Source of the DNA: Ancylobacter sp. TS-1
GTDB lineage: Bacteria; Pseudomonadota; Alphaproteobacteria; Rhizobiales; Xanthobacteraceae
NCBI RefSeq assembly: GCF_009223885.1
Contig: NZ_CP045144.1
Coordinates: 186,001 to 250,000 of the forward strand
Direction: 5' to 3'
Length of the DNA: 64,000 nt
Made by a program: the position numbers and the translations under genes. Below are positions 9,618 through 17,327 of the stretch, one piece after another; position 1 is the first letter of the stretch, and every line of letters starts with the position of its first letter. The notes beneath the pieces are model-generated. The model searched no databases and had not been told where the DNA came from. It saw nothing but the letters and a program-made list of their open reading frames with translations.

Positions 9618-10496
9618 ATGTCCGGAACATCCGACTACACGCCGCCGAAGGTGTGGACCTGGAACAAGGCCAATGGCGGCACCTTCGCCAACATCAACCG
9701 CCCCATCGCCGGCCCGACGCATGAGAAGGAACTGCCGGTCGGCCGGCATCCGCTTCAGCTCTATTCGCTCGGCACACCGAACGGCCAGAAGGTGACGATC
9801 CTTCTGGAGGAACTGCTCGCGCTCGGCCATGCCGGCGCGGAATATGATGCGTGGCTCATCAAGATCAGCTCGGGCGACCAGTTCGGCTCGGGCTTCGTCG
9901 AGGTGAACCCGAACTCGAAGATCCCCGCTTTGCTCGACCGCTCCGGCGAGAAGCCGCTCCGCGTCTTCGAATCCGGCGCCATCCTGCTCTATCTCGCCGA
10001 GAAGTTCGGCGCCTTCCTGCCGGCCGATCCGGCCGGCCGCGCCGAGTGCCTGTCCTGGCTGTTCTGGCAGATGGGCAGCGCGCCCTATCTCGGCGGCGGT
10101 TTCGGCCATTTCTTCGCCTATGCGCCGATGAAGATCGAATACGCTATCGACCGTTTCGCGATGGAGGCCAAGCGCCAGCTCGACGTGCTCGACCGTCGCC
10201 TTGCCGAGAGCCCCTATCTCGGCGGCGCGGACTACACCATCGCCGATATCGCCGTGTTCCCGTGGTATGGCGGCCTGGCGAAGGGGTGGCATTACGGCGC
10301 CGCCGGCGAGTTCCTCGCCGCGCAGGAGTACACGAACGTTCTGCGCTGGGCCGACGCCATTCTCGAACGGCCGGCGGTCAATCGCGGGCGCATCGTCAAC
10401 CGCATAAACGGGCCGCTTTCCGAGCAGCTGCGCGAGCGCCATGACGCCGGCGACTTCGAGACCCGCACCCAGGACAAGCTGGAAGCCGCCGGCTGA
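9618..10496 (+). CDS. yghU: Glutathione-dependent disulfide-bond oxidoreductase, YghU type
   Basis: A 292-residue glutathione transferase homologue of the Nu class, very close in sequence to E. coli YghU: blocks VWTWNKANGGTFANINRP, GPTHEKELPVGRHPLQLYSL, GTPNGQKVTILLEELLALG, and RGRIVNRINGPLSEQLRERH are family hallmarks. YghU reduces disulfide-bonded substrates using two glutathiones and has weak transferase activity. The thioredoxin-fold N-terminal half contains the ESGAILLYLAEKFG glutathione-site block; the C-terminal half is all helical. ATG at 9618 matches the family start; an in-frame ATG at 9600 would add six residues. The gene is followed by a terminator. Confidence 0.93.
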   Translation: MSGTSDYTPPKVWTWNKANGGTFANINRPIAGPTHEKELPVGRHPLQLYSLGTPNGQKVTILLEELLALGHAGAEYDAWLIKISSGDQFGSGFVEVNPNSKIPALLDRSGEKPLRVFESGAILLYLAEKFGAFLPADPAGRAECLSWLFWQMGSAPYLGGGFGHFFAYAPMKIEYAIDRFAMEAKRQLDVLDRRLAESPYLGGADYTIADIAVFPWYGGLAKGWHYGAAGEFLAAQEYTNVLRWADAILERPAVNRGRIVNRINGPLSEQLRERHDAGDFETRTQDKLEAAG

Positions 10497-10523
10497 GCGC
10501 GAAAACGAGACGCGAATGAAAAA

Positions 10524-10552
10524 GGGGCGCCCCGCTTTCGCGGGACGCCCCC
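10524..10552. terminator. Bidirectional terminator between yghU and prpD-like gene
   Basis: GGGGCGCCCCGC, TTTC, GCGGGACGCCCC: a 12-bp stem with a tetraloop, preceded by an A run, lying between two convergent genes. Confidence 0.75.
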
Positions 10553-10570
10553 TCATCAGACCGCCGGTCG

Positions 10571-11998
10571 TCAGGCGCAGAGCCGGGTGAGCTCGCGGAT
10601 ATCCCGGACCTGCTCCAGACGGCGCACGGTCTCGATGATGGCCTCGGTCTTGGCCTTGTCCCACTTGGAGAACTCGGCGCAGCCGCGGAACTTGTCGGCC
10701 GCCTCGTCATAGGTCATCGGGTTGGCGGGGCTGCCCTTGCCGAAATCGGCGCGGCCCGAAATGGTCCGCCCGTCCTTCAGGTGAATGTCGAGGATGGTGG
10801 TCATCTTGTCGTAGCCGGCGGCCTCGGCCTCCGGGTGGACATGGAAGTTCACCCTCTCGATCAGCGCCTTGACGTCGTCGCGCTCGACCGCCTCGTCGGT
10901 GAACTCCGGCAGGCCGCCGCGTCCGTCGAGCAGCAGGATCGCCATGCAGAATTCCATGGAGAACTTGGCCTGAAGCTCGTTCTTCGGGCGATGGTGGATC
11001 AGCGCGTTCGGCATGTTCTGGTTGGTGCCGACGTCGAGGCGCTCGACGTCCTCGGCCTTGATGCCGTGCTCGCGGATCAGCTCCAGCAGCTTGGTCATGC
11101 CGGGATGGGTGAGCGAGCCCGACGGATGCGGCTTGATCGACACGCCGGGGAAGGCGAAGGTCCAGGGCTGGCCGAGCTTGCCGACGATGGCGGTGGCGTC
11201 GAAGCCGCCGCCCGCCGCCTGGAAGAAGCCACGCGGGGCTTCGAGGATCTTGTCGGTGGTGGTCCAGCCAAGCTCGGCGAAGTCGGCCGCCACCACGCCG
11301 CTCTCCGAGGAGCGGCCGGCATGGAACGGCTTCATCATGGTGCCGAAATTCTCGCGCAGGCCGGCCGACTGGCTGCCGGCGCAGCCGAAGGCGCGCACCA
11401 CCTGCTCGATGGACAGGCCCTTGAGCTTGGCAGCCGCGGCGGCGGCGGCGTAGGTGCCGCAGGTCGCTGTGGCGTGGAAGCCGTGCTGGTAGTGACGCGG
11501 GTTGATCGCCTCGGCGATCTTGCACTCCACCTCGACGCCGAGATGGTAGGCCAGCATCATGTCCTCGCCCGAGCGCCCGCCGGCCTCGGCGACCGCCAGC
11601 GCCGCCGGCAGCGCCGGGGCGGTGGGATGGGTCAGCAGGCCGTAGACGCGGTCCTTGGCGACGGCGAGCTGGGTGTCGTCATAGTCGTCCGCATGGATGC
11701 CGACGCCGTTGGCGAAGGCGGCGAAGCGCGTCGGCACCTTGAGCGAGGTGCCGATCACGGTCGCCGGGCCTTCCTTGATGCCGAGGCCCGCGAGATAGGA
11801 CTGGATGTATTCGCCGCTCTTGGCGACCGAGCCGGAAAGGGCGAGGCCGATGCCGTCGAGGATCGACTTCTTGCCGAGCTCGATCACCTCCGCCGGCAGG
11901 TCGGCATAGCTGGTGCCGACGACGAAGGCGGCGACGTCGTGGGTGAGACCCTCGACGACCGGCTGGGCCTGGGCGGGGTTGGTCTGGTGCAGCGTCAT
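10571..11998 (-). CDS. MmgE/PrpD family protein (first copy)
   Basis: A 475-residue member of the MmgE/PrpD family, which includes 2-methylcitrate dehydratase, cis-aconitate decarboxylase and iminodisuccinate epimerase. Family blocks: GATVIG-like GPATVIGTSLKVP, NGVGIHADDYDDTQL, HPTAPALPAALAVAE, the KPFHAGRSSESGVVAADFAE segment, and PFGVSIK-like FPGVSIKPHPSGSLTHP. It lies 43 bp downstream of the tartrate/D-malate dehydrogenase-like gene and is surely cotranscribed. In this setting the substrate is more likely a hydroxy- or epoxy-dicarboxylate than methylcitrate, because no PrpB or PrpC gene is near. Exact chemistry cannot be assigned. Only distantly alike to the second copy at 17.3-18.7 kb. 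Confidence 0.85.
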   Translation of the reverse strand: MTLHQTNPAQAQPVVEGLTHDVAAFVVGTSYADLPAEVIELGKKSILDGIGLALSGSVAKSGEYIQSYLAGLGIKEGPATVIGTSLKVPTRFAAFANGVGIHADDYDDTQLAVAKDRVYGLLTHPTAPALPAALAVAEAGGRSGEDMMLAYHLGVEVECKIAEAINPRHYQHGFHATATCGTYAAAAAAAKLKGLSIEQVVRAFGCAGSQSAGLRENFGTMMKPFHAGRSSESGVVAADFAELGWTTTDKILEAPRGFFQAAGGGFDATAIVGKLGQPWTFAFPGVSIKPHPSGSLTHPGMTKLLELIREHGIKAEDVERLDVGTNQNMPNALIHHRPKNELQAKFSMEFCMAILLLDGRGGLPEFTDEAVERDDVKALIERVNFHVHPEAEAAGYDKMTTILDIHLKDGRTISGRADFGKGSPANPMTYDEAADKFRGCAEFSKWDKAKTEAIIETVRRLEQVRDIRELTRLCA

Positions 11999-12041
11999 GG
12001 TGCGTTTCCTGTTCTGTCGTTCAGCGTGTGCCGCGCGCCTC

Positions 12042-13121
12042 TCAGGCGGCGTTCGCCGTGGAGGAGGGCAGGGCGCCGATGATGGCGTCGGTGAGCTCGC
12101 GGGTGCCGGCGGTGCCGCCGAGATCGCGGGTCAGGCTGTCGCGGCGGGCGAGCACGTTCTCGATGGCCTTCTCGATGGCGCCGGCGGCGGCTTCCTCGCC
12201 GAGATGGCGCAGCATCATCGCGCCCGACCAGATCTGGCCGATGGGATTGGCCACGCCCTTGCCGGCAATGTCCGGCGCCGAGCCGTGCACGGGCTCGAAC
12301 ATGGACGGGTATTCCTTCTCCGGGTTGATGTTGCCGCCGGGCGCGATGCCGATGGAGCCGACCACCGCCGGGCCGAGATCGGAGAGGATGTCGCCGAACA
12401 GGTTGGAGGCGACGATGACGTCGAACCAGTCCGGGTTGCGCACGAAATGCGCGGTGAGAATGTCGATGTGGAACTGGTCGGTGGTGAAGCCGGGATACTC
12501 CTTCGAGATCGCCGCGAAGCGCTCGTCCCAGTACGGCATGGTGTGGCTGATGCCGTTCGACTTGGTGGCCGAGGTGACGTGCTGCTTGCGGCCCTTGGCC
12601 AGCTCGAAGGCGTAGCGCATCACCCGGTCGCAGCCGCGGCGGGTGAAGATCGACTGCTGCATCACCAGCTCGTCTTCCAGCCCGTCATAGAGCCGGCCGC
12701 CGATGGAGGAGTATTCGCCCTCGTTGTTCTCGCGCACGACGTAGAAGTCGATCGAGCCGGGTTCGCGGCCCTTGAGCGGGCTTTCGACGCCGGCCAGCAG
12801 CTTCACCGGGCGCAGGTTCACATATTGGTGGAAGCCGCGGCGGATCGGGATCAGCAGGCCCCACAGCGAGACATGGTCCGGCACGCCGGGAAAGCCGACG
12901 GCGCCGAGGAAGATGGCGTCCTTGTTGCGGATCTGGGCGAGGCCGTCGGCCGGCATCATGGCGCCGGTCTTGGCGAAGCGCTCGCAGCTCCAGTCGTAAT
13001 GGGTCCAGTCGAAGGAGAAGCCGCCGATACGGCTCGCCGCCTCGAGAACGCGCTGCGCCTCGGGCACGACCTCGTTGCCGATCCCGTCACCGGGGATGAC
13101 CGCAATGGAATATGTCGTCAT
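12042..13121 (-). CDS. Tartrate/D-malate dehydrogenase-like beta-decarboxylating dehydrogenase
   Basis: A 359-residue NAD-dependent enzyme of the isopropylmalate/isocitrate dehydrogenase superfamily, closest in appearance to TtuC/DmlA (tartrate dehydrogenase/decarboxylase, D-malate dehydrogenase): IAVIPGDGIGNEVVPEA, the VGFPGVPDHVSLWGLLIPIR segment diagnostic for TtuC-type enzymes, NLRPVKLL, VVRENNEGEYSSIGGR, metal-binding DILSDLGPAVVGSIGIAPGG and the nucleotide-binding EPVHGSAPDIAGKGVANP. It oxidises a 2-hydroxy acid and can decarboxylate the beta position. First gene of a two-gene operon with the PrpD-like gene. The promoter side carries the ACTGTCAACA operator word (13195-13204), so control by one of the GntR proteins is likely. 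Confidence 0.9.
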   Translation of the reverse strand: MTTYSIAVIPGDGIGNEVVPEAQRVLEAASRIGGFSFDWTHYDWSCERFAKTGAMMPADGLAQIRNKDAIFLGAVGFPGVPDHVSLWGLLIPIRRGFHQYVNLRPVKLLAGVESPLKGREPGSIDFYVVRENNEGEYSSIGGRLYDGLEDELVMQQSIFTRRGCDRVMRYAFELAKGRKQHVTSATKSNGISHTMPYWDERFAAISKEYPGFTTDQFHIDILTAHFVRNPDWFDVIVASNLFGDILSDLGPAVVGSIGIAPGGNINPEKEYPSMFEPVHGSAPDIAGKGVANPIGQIWSGAMMLRHLGEEAAAGAIEKAIENVLARRDSLTRDLGGTAGTRELTDAIIGALPSSTANAA

Positions 13122-13421
13122 GGAAACTCCTGAATATCGTTGGCGGCCGGCTCCGGCACGTCAGCCGACAGGACAGTGTTCAACGAACCGACAACTGTCA
13201 ACAATTTTTGGGAAAGAACGGTCGCGATCGCCACCTGAGGCGTTGGGGTCAGTTCACGGTGATGGCGTTACACACGCTGAATTTGCGGAGGTTTTCGGCG
13301 GTTGCGGCGCAGCATCGCGGCTGACGTTGCGGGAACCGCAGCGAACGGCAAATGACCCGGTGTTGCCGTCATAATTGTCATCAGTGTTGACAATTTTCGA
13401 TTCAGCGGGCCAGATTGCGCC
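13122..13421. promoter_or_regulatory. Divergent control region of ttuC-like and GntR genes
   Basis: A 300-bp region with no gene. Near the dehydrogenase: CAACTGTCAACAATTT (13192-13207). Near the GntR gene: AATTGTCA, seven bases, TGACAATT (13373-13395), an 8-bp inverted repeat. A TTGACA box (13387-13392) inside the second palindrome and a weak CAGATT box (13411-13416, spacing 18) would start transcription at or next to the GntR start codon. Candidate operators of the adjacent GntR regulator. Confidence 0.55.
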
Positions 13422-14177
13422 ATGCTCCGCCGCTCGCCAGCCAATTCCGTCCGCACCCCGCGCACCGCGTCCTTCGTGCCGGTGATCCAGCGCGAGATCG
13501 AGCGCATGATCGGCACGGGCGAGCTGACCAGCGGCACGCGCATCAACGAGAGCACGCTGGCGCTCAGGCTCGGCATCAGCCGCGGCCCCGTTCGCGAGGC
13601 CTGCCGGGCGCTCGAACAGATCGGGCTGCTGCGCAGCGAGCTCAATCGCGGCTTCTTCGTGCGTGAGGTCAGCACCAAGGAGGCGCTGGACCTCTATGAC
13701 ATCCGCGCCGGTCTGTTCGGCACCGCCGGACGGCTCGCGGCGTCGATCATCACCACGGTGCAGCTGCGCGATCTCGCCGATCTCATCGCGCGGATGGACG
13801 CCGCCATCGAGGCGCCCGACATCGCGACCTTCTACACGCTCAACAACGAGTTCCACCGCCAGGTGGTGGTGGCCTCGGACAATGCCAAGCTGATCGAGCT
13901 CTATCCGCTGCTCGAGGCCGAACTGCATCTCTTCCGCCGGCGCGGCCTCGTGCTGCCCGGCTCGATGCGCACCTCCAATGACGAGCACAAGGCGATCATC
14001 GAGGCACTGCGCCAGAGCGACGGCACGGGCGCCGCGCGCCTGCTGGAGCGGCACATCCTCGCCGGCAAGGCGCGCTTCCTGCGCACGCTGGAGGATGACA
14101 GCGCCACGGAAGGGCGGCCCGGCCCGCTCGATCCGCGCCAATCGCGGTCGAAAGACCGGCAATCTCACGACAAATAG
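13422..14177 (+). CDS. GntR-family transcriptional regulator, FCD (FadR) subfamily
   Basis: A 251-residue regulator: winged helix (about residues 20-85; INESTLALRLGISRGPVREACRALEQIGLL) and an all-helical FCD effector domain. The FCD metal/carboxylate-site residues look present: Asp in LYDIRAG, His in NEFHRQV, His in DEHKAI and His in LLERHIL. FCD regulators commonly sense organic acids, which fits the neighbours. It is divergent from the tartrate dehydrogenase-like gene and 17 bp upstream of the PdxA-like gene, with which it should be cotranscribed. No ribosome binding site is visible before the ATG; a promoter placed right at the start suggests a leaderless mRNA. Confidence 0.9.
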   Translation: MLRRSPANSVRTPRTASFVPVIQREIERMIGTGELTSGTRINESTLALRLGISRGPVREACRALEQIGLLRSELNRGFFVREVSTKEALDLYDIRAGLFGTAGRLAASIITTVQLRDLADLIARMDAAIEAPDIATFYTLNNEFHRQVVVASDNAKLIELYPLLEAELHLFRRRGLVLPGSMRTSNDEHKAIIEALRQSDGTGAARLLERHILAGKARFLRTLEDDSATEGRPGPLDPRQSRSKDRQSHDK

Positions 14178-14194
14178 CCCAGACAGGTGTTTCC

Positions 14195-15226
14195 ATGACG
14201 CGCACTTCTTCCCCCCTTCCGGTCCTCGCGCTGGTGCCCGGCGACTGCACGGGCATCGGCCCGGAACAGACGGCCCGCCTGCTGGCCGAGGGCAGCCTGC
14301 GCGATGTCGCGCGCCTCGTGGTGGTGGGCGATGCCCGCGTGCTGGAGATGGGCGCGCGCCATGCCGGCGTGACGCTGAAGACGCGCCGCTACGCCTCGCC
14401 GGCGGCGGTCGACTGGAGCGCCCCGGAAATCCCGCTGGTCGATCTCGGCAATATCGACCCGGAGGCTTTCGAGCTTGGCGTCGCCAATCCCGATTCCGGT
14501 CGCCTGACCGGCGACACGCTGGCGCGCGCCATCGATTTCGCCAAGGCCGGCGAGGTCGACGGTGTGTGCTTCGCCCCGCTCAACAAGCAGGCCATGTTCA
14601 AGGGCGGCTGGCGCTTCCCGGACGAGCACAAGATGTTCGCCCACCTGCTCGACCATAAGGGCCCGTTCAGCGAGATGAACGTGCTGGAGAACCAGTGGAT
14701 GACGCGCGTCACCTCGCACGTCTCGCTGCGTACCGCGGTCGATCAGGTGACCTTCGATTCCGTCTGCGGCGCGCTGCGCCTCGCCGACGACACCATGCGC
14801 AAGGCCGGCATCGACAAGCCGCGCATCGCGGTCGCCGCGCTCAACCCGCATGGCGGCGAGGGCGGGCTGTTCGGCACCGAGGAGATCGACATCATCCGCC
14901 CCGCCGTCGAGGCCATGGCCAAGGAAGGCATCGACTGCACCGGGCCGTTCCCCTCCGACACGGTCTACCTGAAGGCCTTCGGCGGCGCCTATGACAGCGT
15001 GCTGGCGATGTATCACGACCAGGGCCAGATCGCGACGAAGCTCAAGGGCTTCAACAAGGGCGTGACCATCACCGCCGGGCTCGAGGTGGTGTTCACCACG
15101 CCGGCGCACGGCACGGCCTTCGATATCGTGGGCAAGGGGATCGCCGATATCGGCGCCTTCCAGTCCGCCGTGCGGCTCGCGGCCCGCGTGGCCGCGCGCA
15201 AGATCGAGGCGCGCGCCGCCGCCTGA
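14195..15226 (+). CDS. PdxA-family 4-hydroxythreonine-4-phosphate dehydrogenase-like enzyme (catabolic PdxA2 type)
   Basis: A 343-residue member of the PdxA family of NAD-dependent, divalent-metal oxidative decarboxylases. Family blocks: VPGDCTGIGPEQTARLL at the N-terminus, PLNKQAMFKGGW, metal-site ALNPHGGEGGLFGTEE, GPFPSDTVYLKAF, MYHDQGQIATKLKGF and TPAHGTAFDIVGKG. The context (GntR regulator, carboxylate genes) makes a catabolic PdxA2-type role more likely than vitamin B6 synthesis. PdxA2 enzymes normally act on D-threonate or D-erythronate 4-phosphate made by a DUF1537 kinase, but no such kinase is present in the window, so either the kinase is elsewhere or the substrate is not phosphorylated. 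Confidence 0.88.
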   Translation: MTRTSSPLPVLALVPGDCTGIGPEQTARLLAEGSLRDVARLVVVGDARVLEMGARHAGVTLKTRRYASPAAVDWSAPEIPLVDLGNIDPEAFELGVANPDSGRLTGDTLARAIDFAKAGEVDGVCFAPLNKQAMFKGGWRFPDEHKMFAHLLDHKGPFSEMNVLENQWMTRVTSHVSLRTAVDQVTFDSVCGALRLADDTMRKAGIDKPRIAVAALNPHGGEGGLFGTEEIDIIRPAVEAMAKEGIDCTGPFPSDTVYLKAFGGAYDSVLAMYHDQGQIATKLKGFNKGVTITAGLEVVFTTPAHGTAFDIVGKGIADIGAFQSAVRLAARVAARKIEARAAA

Positions 15227-15256
15227 TCCGGGTCGACCTGAACCCCACCGAACGAC

Positions 15257-15336
15257 GTCATCCCCGGGCTCGGCCCGGGGATCCACGTTTCCACATCCGC
15301 TCCCCAGACATAAATGGCCGGGTCAAGCCCGGCCAT
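15257..15336. repeat. Palindromic intergenic repeat, copy B (double hairpin)
   Basis: GTCATCCCCGGGCTCGGCCC begins a hairpin (CCCCGGGC/GCCCGGGG) ending GGGGATCCACG; a second hairpin TGGCCGGGTCAAGCCCGGCCA closes the unit. It is a near twin of copy D at 48.6 kb. It lies after the PdxA-like gene and before a convergent GntR gene and probably ends transcription there. Confidence 0.65.
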
Positions 15337-15366
15337 TGCACCCGAAACTCGATGGGGGTGAAAATC

Positions 15367-16071
15367 TCAGTCGATGCGGGAGGAGGCGCCGTCGACGGCC
15401 GCGATCAGGCGGCGCTTGGCGAGGGCGACATGGCGCCAATGCGTCATCTGGGCCCGGTCGCCGTCGCCCGAGGCAAGGGCCTCCAGCATGGCGCGATGCT
15501 CGCGGTTCGACACGGCAAGGCCGCCGCCCTGCACCAGCGCGCGGGCGCGGAACAAATGCAGCTTGTTGACGAAGCGATGATATTCGGCCGTCAGCGTGCG
15601 GTTGCCCGACGACGTCACGATGAGATTGTGGAAGGCGAGATTGAGCGGGTAGTAGTCGTCGAAATCGCCTCGCTCGGCGACCTGGTCCATCTCGTCGACG
15701 AGGCGGGTGAGCTCGGCGAGAAGTCCGTCGGTCATGCGCTCGGCGAGCAGCCGGCCGGCCTGGCCGAACAGGGCGGCGCGCACATCATAAATCTCGATCG
15801 CATCCTCGACCGACAGCCGCCGCACGAAGACGCCGCGGTTGCGCACCACCTCGACCAGCCCCTTGGCCTCCAGGCTGCGCGTGGCCTCGCGGATCGGCCC
15901 ACGGCTGGTGCCGAAGCGGTTCGAGAGATGTATCTCGTTGATCCGCTCGCCCGGCTCCAGCTCACCGGTGAGGATGAGACGCTCGAGTTCCTTTTCCAGC
16001 GCGCTCGTGAGGGAGACGCTCTTCACGACGGTAAGGTCGTTCAAATGGTTGGAATCGCTGCCCATGCTCAT
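15367..16071 (-). CDS. GntR-family transcriptional regulator, FCD subfamily (second copy)
   Basis: A 234-residue GntR regulator, with a winged helix (about residues 20-80; INEIHLSNRFGTSRGPIREATRSLEAKGL) and an FCD domain holding the expected Asp (IYDVRAA) and His residues (LAFHNLIV, NREHRAM, HWRHVAL). It clearly resembles the GntR at 13.4 kb and the two may bind related ligands. It is a single gene with its own palindrome (GATTGTAGACAATC, 16077-16090) just upstream of its start, which fits autoregulation. ATG at 16071 was used; ATG at 16065 is equally possible and neither has a strong ribosome binding site. Confidence 0.88.
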   Translation of the reverse strand: MSMGSDSNHLNDLTVVKSVSLTSALEKELERLILTGELEPGERINEIHLSNRFGTSRGPIREATRSLEAKGLVEVVRNRGVFVRRLSVEDAIEIYDVRAALFGQAGRLLAERMTDGLLAELTRLVDEMDQVAERGDFDDYYPLNLAFHNLIVTSSGNRTLTAEYHRFVNKLHLFRARALVQGGGLAVSNREHRAMLEALASGDGDRAQMTHWRHVALAKRRLIAAVDGASSRID

Positions 16072-16076
16072 CGGTT

Positions 16077-16090
16077 GATTGTAGACAATC
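16077..16090. promoter_or_regulatory. Putative autoregulatory operator of the second GntR gene
   Basis: GATTGTAGACAATC is a perfect palindrome with 6-bp arms around AG, five bases upstream of the GntR start. It matches the style of FCD-type GntR operators (GT...AC core) and differs from the ACTGTCAACA word used elsewhere. Confidence 0.55.
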
Positions 16091-16221
16091 CAGAATGGAA
16101 AGGCTCCTAGAATCTACGCATTTGTTCGTATAGCCGGCACGGATGCGTCATTTTGTCTTCGATTGCCGACGGCGCGGCCTGCCGATGAGGGCGTGCCGCG
16201 CCGCATTCAGGGGGTAGTGGC

Positions 16222-17316
16222 TCAGGCCGCCGCGTGCGCCTGCTCCTGCATCGCCGCGAGGATGCCCTCCACCATGTCCGCCTGGGTGCCGGTGCCGAGA
16301 ATGTCCGGCGTGCGGGTGGCGGGGTTCGCCAGCGCCGCCTCGATGCCGGCCTTCATCAGCGCCGAGGCGCGGGCGGCGGCGGGAATGCCGCGCCGCCGGC
16401 CCAGCCATTCGATCAGCATGCGGGTCGACTCGATCATGGCGTAGGGGTTGGCGATCCCCTTGCCGGCGATGTCGGGCGCCGAGCCGTGGGTCGCCTGCGC
16501 CATCGCGATCTCGCCGCGCCCGATGCACAGGCCCGGCGCCATGCCGAGCCCGCCGACCAGCCCGGCCGCCTCGTCGGTGAGGATGTCGCCGAACATGTTG
16601 GTGGTGACGACGGTGTCGAAGCGCTGGGGCTCGCGCACCAGCTTCATCGCGAAGGTGTCGACGATCACCTCCTCGATGACGACGTCGGGAAACTCCTTCC
16701 CGGCCTCGTAGCACTCCTCCACGAACATGCCGCAGCCGAGCTTGAACACCGTGTTCTTGTGCACGACGGTCAGGCGCTTCTTGCGGGAGCGGGCGATCTC
16801 GAAGGCCGCGCGGGCGACCTTGCGGCTGCCCTCGCGGGTGATGACGCGCACCGAGATGGTGGTGTCGTGCGTCGGGCGGAACTCGCCCGAGCCGGCGACC
16901 ACGTTGCGGTCCGGCTGGAAGCCTTCATTGTTCTCGCGCACGATCACGACGTCGATGTCGTCATAGAGGCAGCCCAGCCCCGGATAGGAGCGGGTCGGGC
17001 GCACATTGGCGAACAGGTCGAAGCTCTTGCGCAGGATCGGGTGCGGATTGATCGCCTCCGGCACCTTCGGATAGGCCTGATGGCCGATCGGGCCGAGGAT
17101 GAAGCCGTCGAGCGTGCCGAGCGTCTCCATCGTGCCGGGCGGCATGGTGTGGCCAAACTCGTCGAGCGCCTTGCGGCCGAGCGGCATGGGCAGCCAGTCG
17201 ACGGCGAGGCCGCTCGCCTTCGCCGCGGCTTCCGCGATGCGGTGGGAGGCCGGGACGATCTCGTGGCCGATATCGTCGCCGTTGAGGACGCCGATGCGCA
17301 GGGGGGCGTGGGACAT
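16222..17316 (-). CDS. Isocitrate/isopropylmalate dehydrogenase family protein
   Basis: A 364-residue enzyme of the NAD-dependent beta-decarboxylating dehydrogenase superfamily. Visible blocks: IGVLNGDDIGHEIVPASHRI, FDLFANVRPTRSYPG, VIVRENNEGFQPDRN, VVHKNTVFKLGCGMF, TTNMFGDILTDEAAGLVGGL (metal Asp residues) and THGSAPDIAGKGIANP. The N-terminal GDDIG replaces the usual GDGIG and the substrate-specificity segment differs from leuB, icd and ttuC, so the hydroxy acid it oxidises is unknown. ATG at 17316 gives the normal family start; a GTG at 17331 would overlap the upstream gene. Last gene of the abrB-SDR-prpD operon. Confidence 0.85.
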   Translation of the reverse strand: MSHAPLRIGVLNGDDIGHEIVPASHRIAEAAAKASGLAVDWLPMPLGRKALDEFGHTMPPGTMETLGTLDGFILGPIGHQAYPKVPEAINPHPILRKSFDLFANVRPTRSYPGLGCLYDDIDVVIVRENNEGFQPDRNVVAGSGEFRPTHDTTISVRVITREGSRKVARAAFEIARSRKKRLTVVHKNTVFKLGCGMFVEECYEAGKEFPDVVIEEVIVDTFAMKLVREPQRFDTVVTTNMFGDILTDEAAGLVGGLGMAPGLCIGRGEIAMAQATHGSAPDIAGKGIANPYAMIESTRMLIEWLGRRRGIPAAARASALMKAGIEAALANPATRTPDILGTGTQADMVEGILAAMQEQAHAAA

Positions 17317-17327
17317 AGGCGTTTCCC

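Noticed and set aside
15257..15336. CRISPR-like repeat
   Set aside because: The units are single, palindromic and scattered, with no regularly spaced array or cas gene.
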